A DNA stretch of 64,000 bases from Cristatella mucedo (taxonomy: Eukaryota; Bryozoa; Phylactolaemata; Cristatellidae). The position numbers and the translations under genes were made by a program. Where the stretch lies: assembly GCA_009760855.2 (NCBI GenBank), contig WPIO01000019.1, forward strand, positions 1,979,001-2,043,000, in the 5' to 3' direction. How positions within the stretch are numbered: the stretch's first letter is position 1; the number at the start of each line of letters is the position of its first letter. Below the pieces are notes generated by a model, which saw only the letters and a program-made list of their open reading frames with translations, did not search any database and had not been told where the DNA came from. Below are positions 63,063 to 64,000 of the stretch, piece after piece.

Positions 63063-63993
63063 CTGCTAGGTCTTAGTTATATACAGTTAGACGATCCAAC
63101 AACCATTGCACTTAGTATTATCACTGGAGGAGCGTTTTTATTTTGCCAAGAGAATGCAGTAGAAGTATTATTAATAGAATTCATTACTCTAGGGCTAAAT
63201 GTAAGTACAATGACTTCTGTTATTCTTTTTAACAGTTCTGTCAACATTAGATTTCGTTGCAGCGTCTGAAGGATTAACAGGCTCAGCAGCATTGACCATA
63301 GAGTTATTATTCATATTTAAATTGGTTGTAGCAGGGGAATTCTTCAGTAACACATCTCGTTTCAATCTACCATTAGAATTAACACAAAAATCCCCAGGAA
63401 GAACTGTTGGTTTAGTAACACTAGAATTTCAGTATGTAGAAGTAATAGCAAAACTGTTCATATTTAAATCCCCAGTCATTGTATCTCCAGACTTTTTAAC
63501 ATAATTAGATAATTGACTTACATTGACCGCATCTGTCGGATTAATCCCTGGAGCAAGGTTTGTAACAGGTCTATTTTGAATATTAATAGAAGTATTACTA
63601 TTTACAATAAAATTAGCATCCGCATATGATTTTGTTACAGCATCACTATCATTCACAGGATGTTGATAATTCTGTTCCCATTTGCATCAAGGTCTGATAG
63701 AATATATCCATTTATTCTGCTTACACACTCATCACAATTATCTATATAGTTACTAATTAAAATTGTTGATCTATCTAGCACTTCTTTAACAATAGGAACT
63801 ATTCTCGCAAATCTACAAGGATCATCTTCTTCAACTGCTTGTATCAAACATCTTCTTGCATAATACTTTATATCATAGTTCTTTGCTTTCTTATTGTTAA
63901 ATCTGCCATACTTGCTTATAATGTCGAACTCAAAATATTAAAATACTTCTCATCCTTAAGTAAAAACATAAAAATAGGTTCTCTAATAGGCAT
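63063..63993 (-). pseudogene. phage-tail-fibre-like repeat protein, broken
   Basis: Minus-strand pieces in order: an N-terminal helical part opening with MPIREP at 63993, a Cys-containing segment (NYIDNCDECVSRINGYI, about 63740), then repeated fibre-type modules. The modules include LDANGNRIIN, DAVTKSYADANF, NPTDAVNVSQL, KSGDTMTGDLNMNS, LPGDFCVNSNGR and NPSDAATKSNV, with a final SAFSWQNKNAPPV-like block near 63140. The DAV.K.Y and KSGDTMTGDLNM motifs are typical of phage tail-fibre shafts. Breaks: a shift near 63930, a shift at 63655, an in-frame TGA at 63429-63431 and a shift near 63200. I describe it only and do not rejoin it. Confidence 0.65.
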
Positions 63994-64000
63994 ATCCAAA

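Larger units (their letters stand above)
60605..64000. mobile_element. AT-rich virus- or transposon-like element, decayed, right end outside window
   Basis: Base composition drops sharply to AT-rich at about 60605-60650 and stays so. The block holds an rve integrase (-), a tail-fibre-like protein (-), a Cys-rich small protein (+) and short unknown ORFs (+), all intronless in style and mostly broken by frameshifts. Its left edge has short tandem repeats (GTCAAGCTGAGA-type, 60600-60640). Two related copies of CTCGTTARCACTCKAACTCG follow (about 60715 and 60830). Integrase plus small viral-type genes suggests a Polinton/virus-like integrating element, but no capsid or polymerase gene is visible here. 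Confidence 0.6.

Overview
The window is nuclear DNA of an invertebrate animal. The evidence is split genes with GT-AG introns of 0.1-5 kb, two tRNA-derived SINE families, two L2/CR1-like LINE families, many microsatellites, a T-type calcium channel gene, and an AMT-type ammonium transporter (a family vertebrates lack). I cannot name the phylum from sequence alone.

Layout. About 935-42194 (+) is the 3' two-thirds of a Cav3 (T-type) voltage-gated calcium channel. I resolved 23 exons by hand with GT-AG borders. Their reading phases agree from the first to the stop codon: 4733 nt, that is 2 nt of a split codon plus 1576 codons and a stop. They encode domain II S1 through the C-terminus; domain I lies upstream of the window. 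The introns hold LINE and SINE fragments and long simple repeats, including a 1.7-kb purine-rich satellite that is open in all six frames. 42195-53600 is repeat-rich intergenic DNA with a decayed but nearly full-length LINE (43090-46680) carrying nested insertions. 53649-57611 (-) is an ammonium transporter, 8 exons, N-terminal exon(s) not found. It has an in-frame TAA in the last membrane helix, unless a 39-nt micro-intron removes it. A long foldback repeat (55570-56310) sits in one of its introns. 59700-60600 is a GC/CpG-rich block without an identifiable gene. From about 60605 to the end the composition changes abruptly to AT-rich DNA. This part holds a decayed virus- or transposon-like element with a retroviral-type (rve) integrase, a phage-tail-fibre-like repeat protein, a small Cys-rich protein and several unknown small ORFs.

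Most notable: (1) the channel's domain II selectivity-filter acid is alanine (TQADW instead of the family TQEDW), next to a short domain II turret carrying two extra cysteines. Both changes point to altered Ca2+/Na+ selectivity. (2) The AT-rich terminal element pairs an integrase with a tail-fibre-like protein. (3) The ammonium transporter has a premature stop or an ultra-short intron. The two cellular genes face each other tail to tail and show no functional link beyond proximity.
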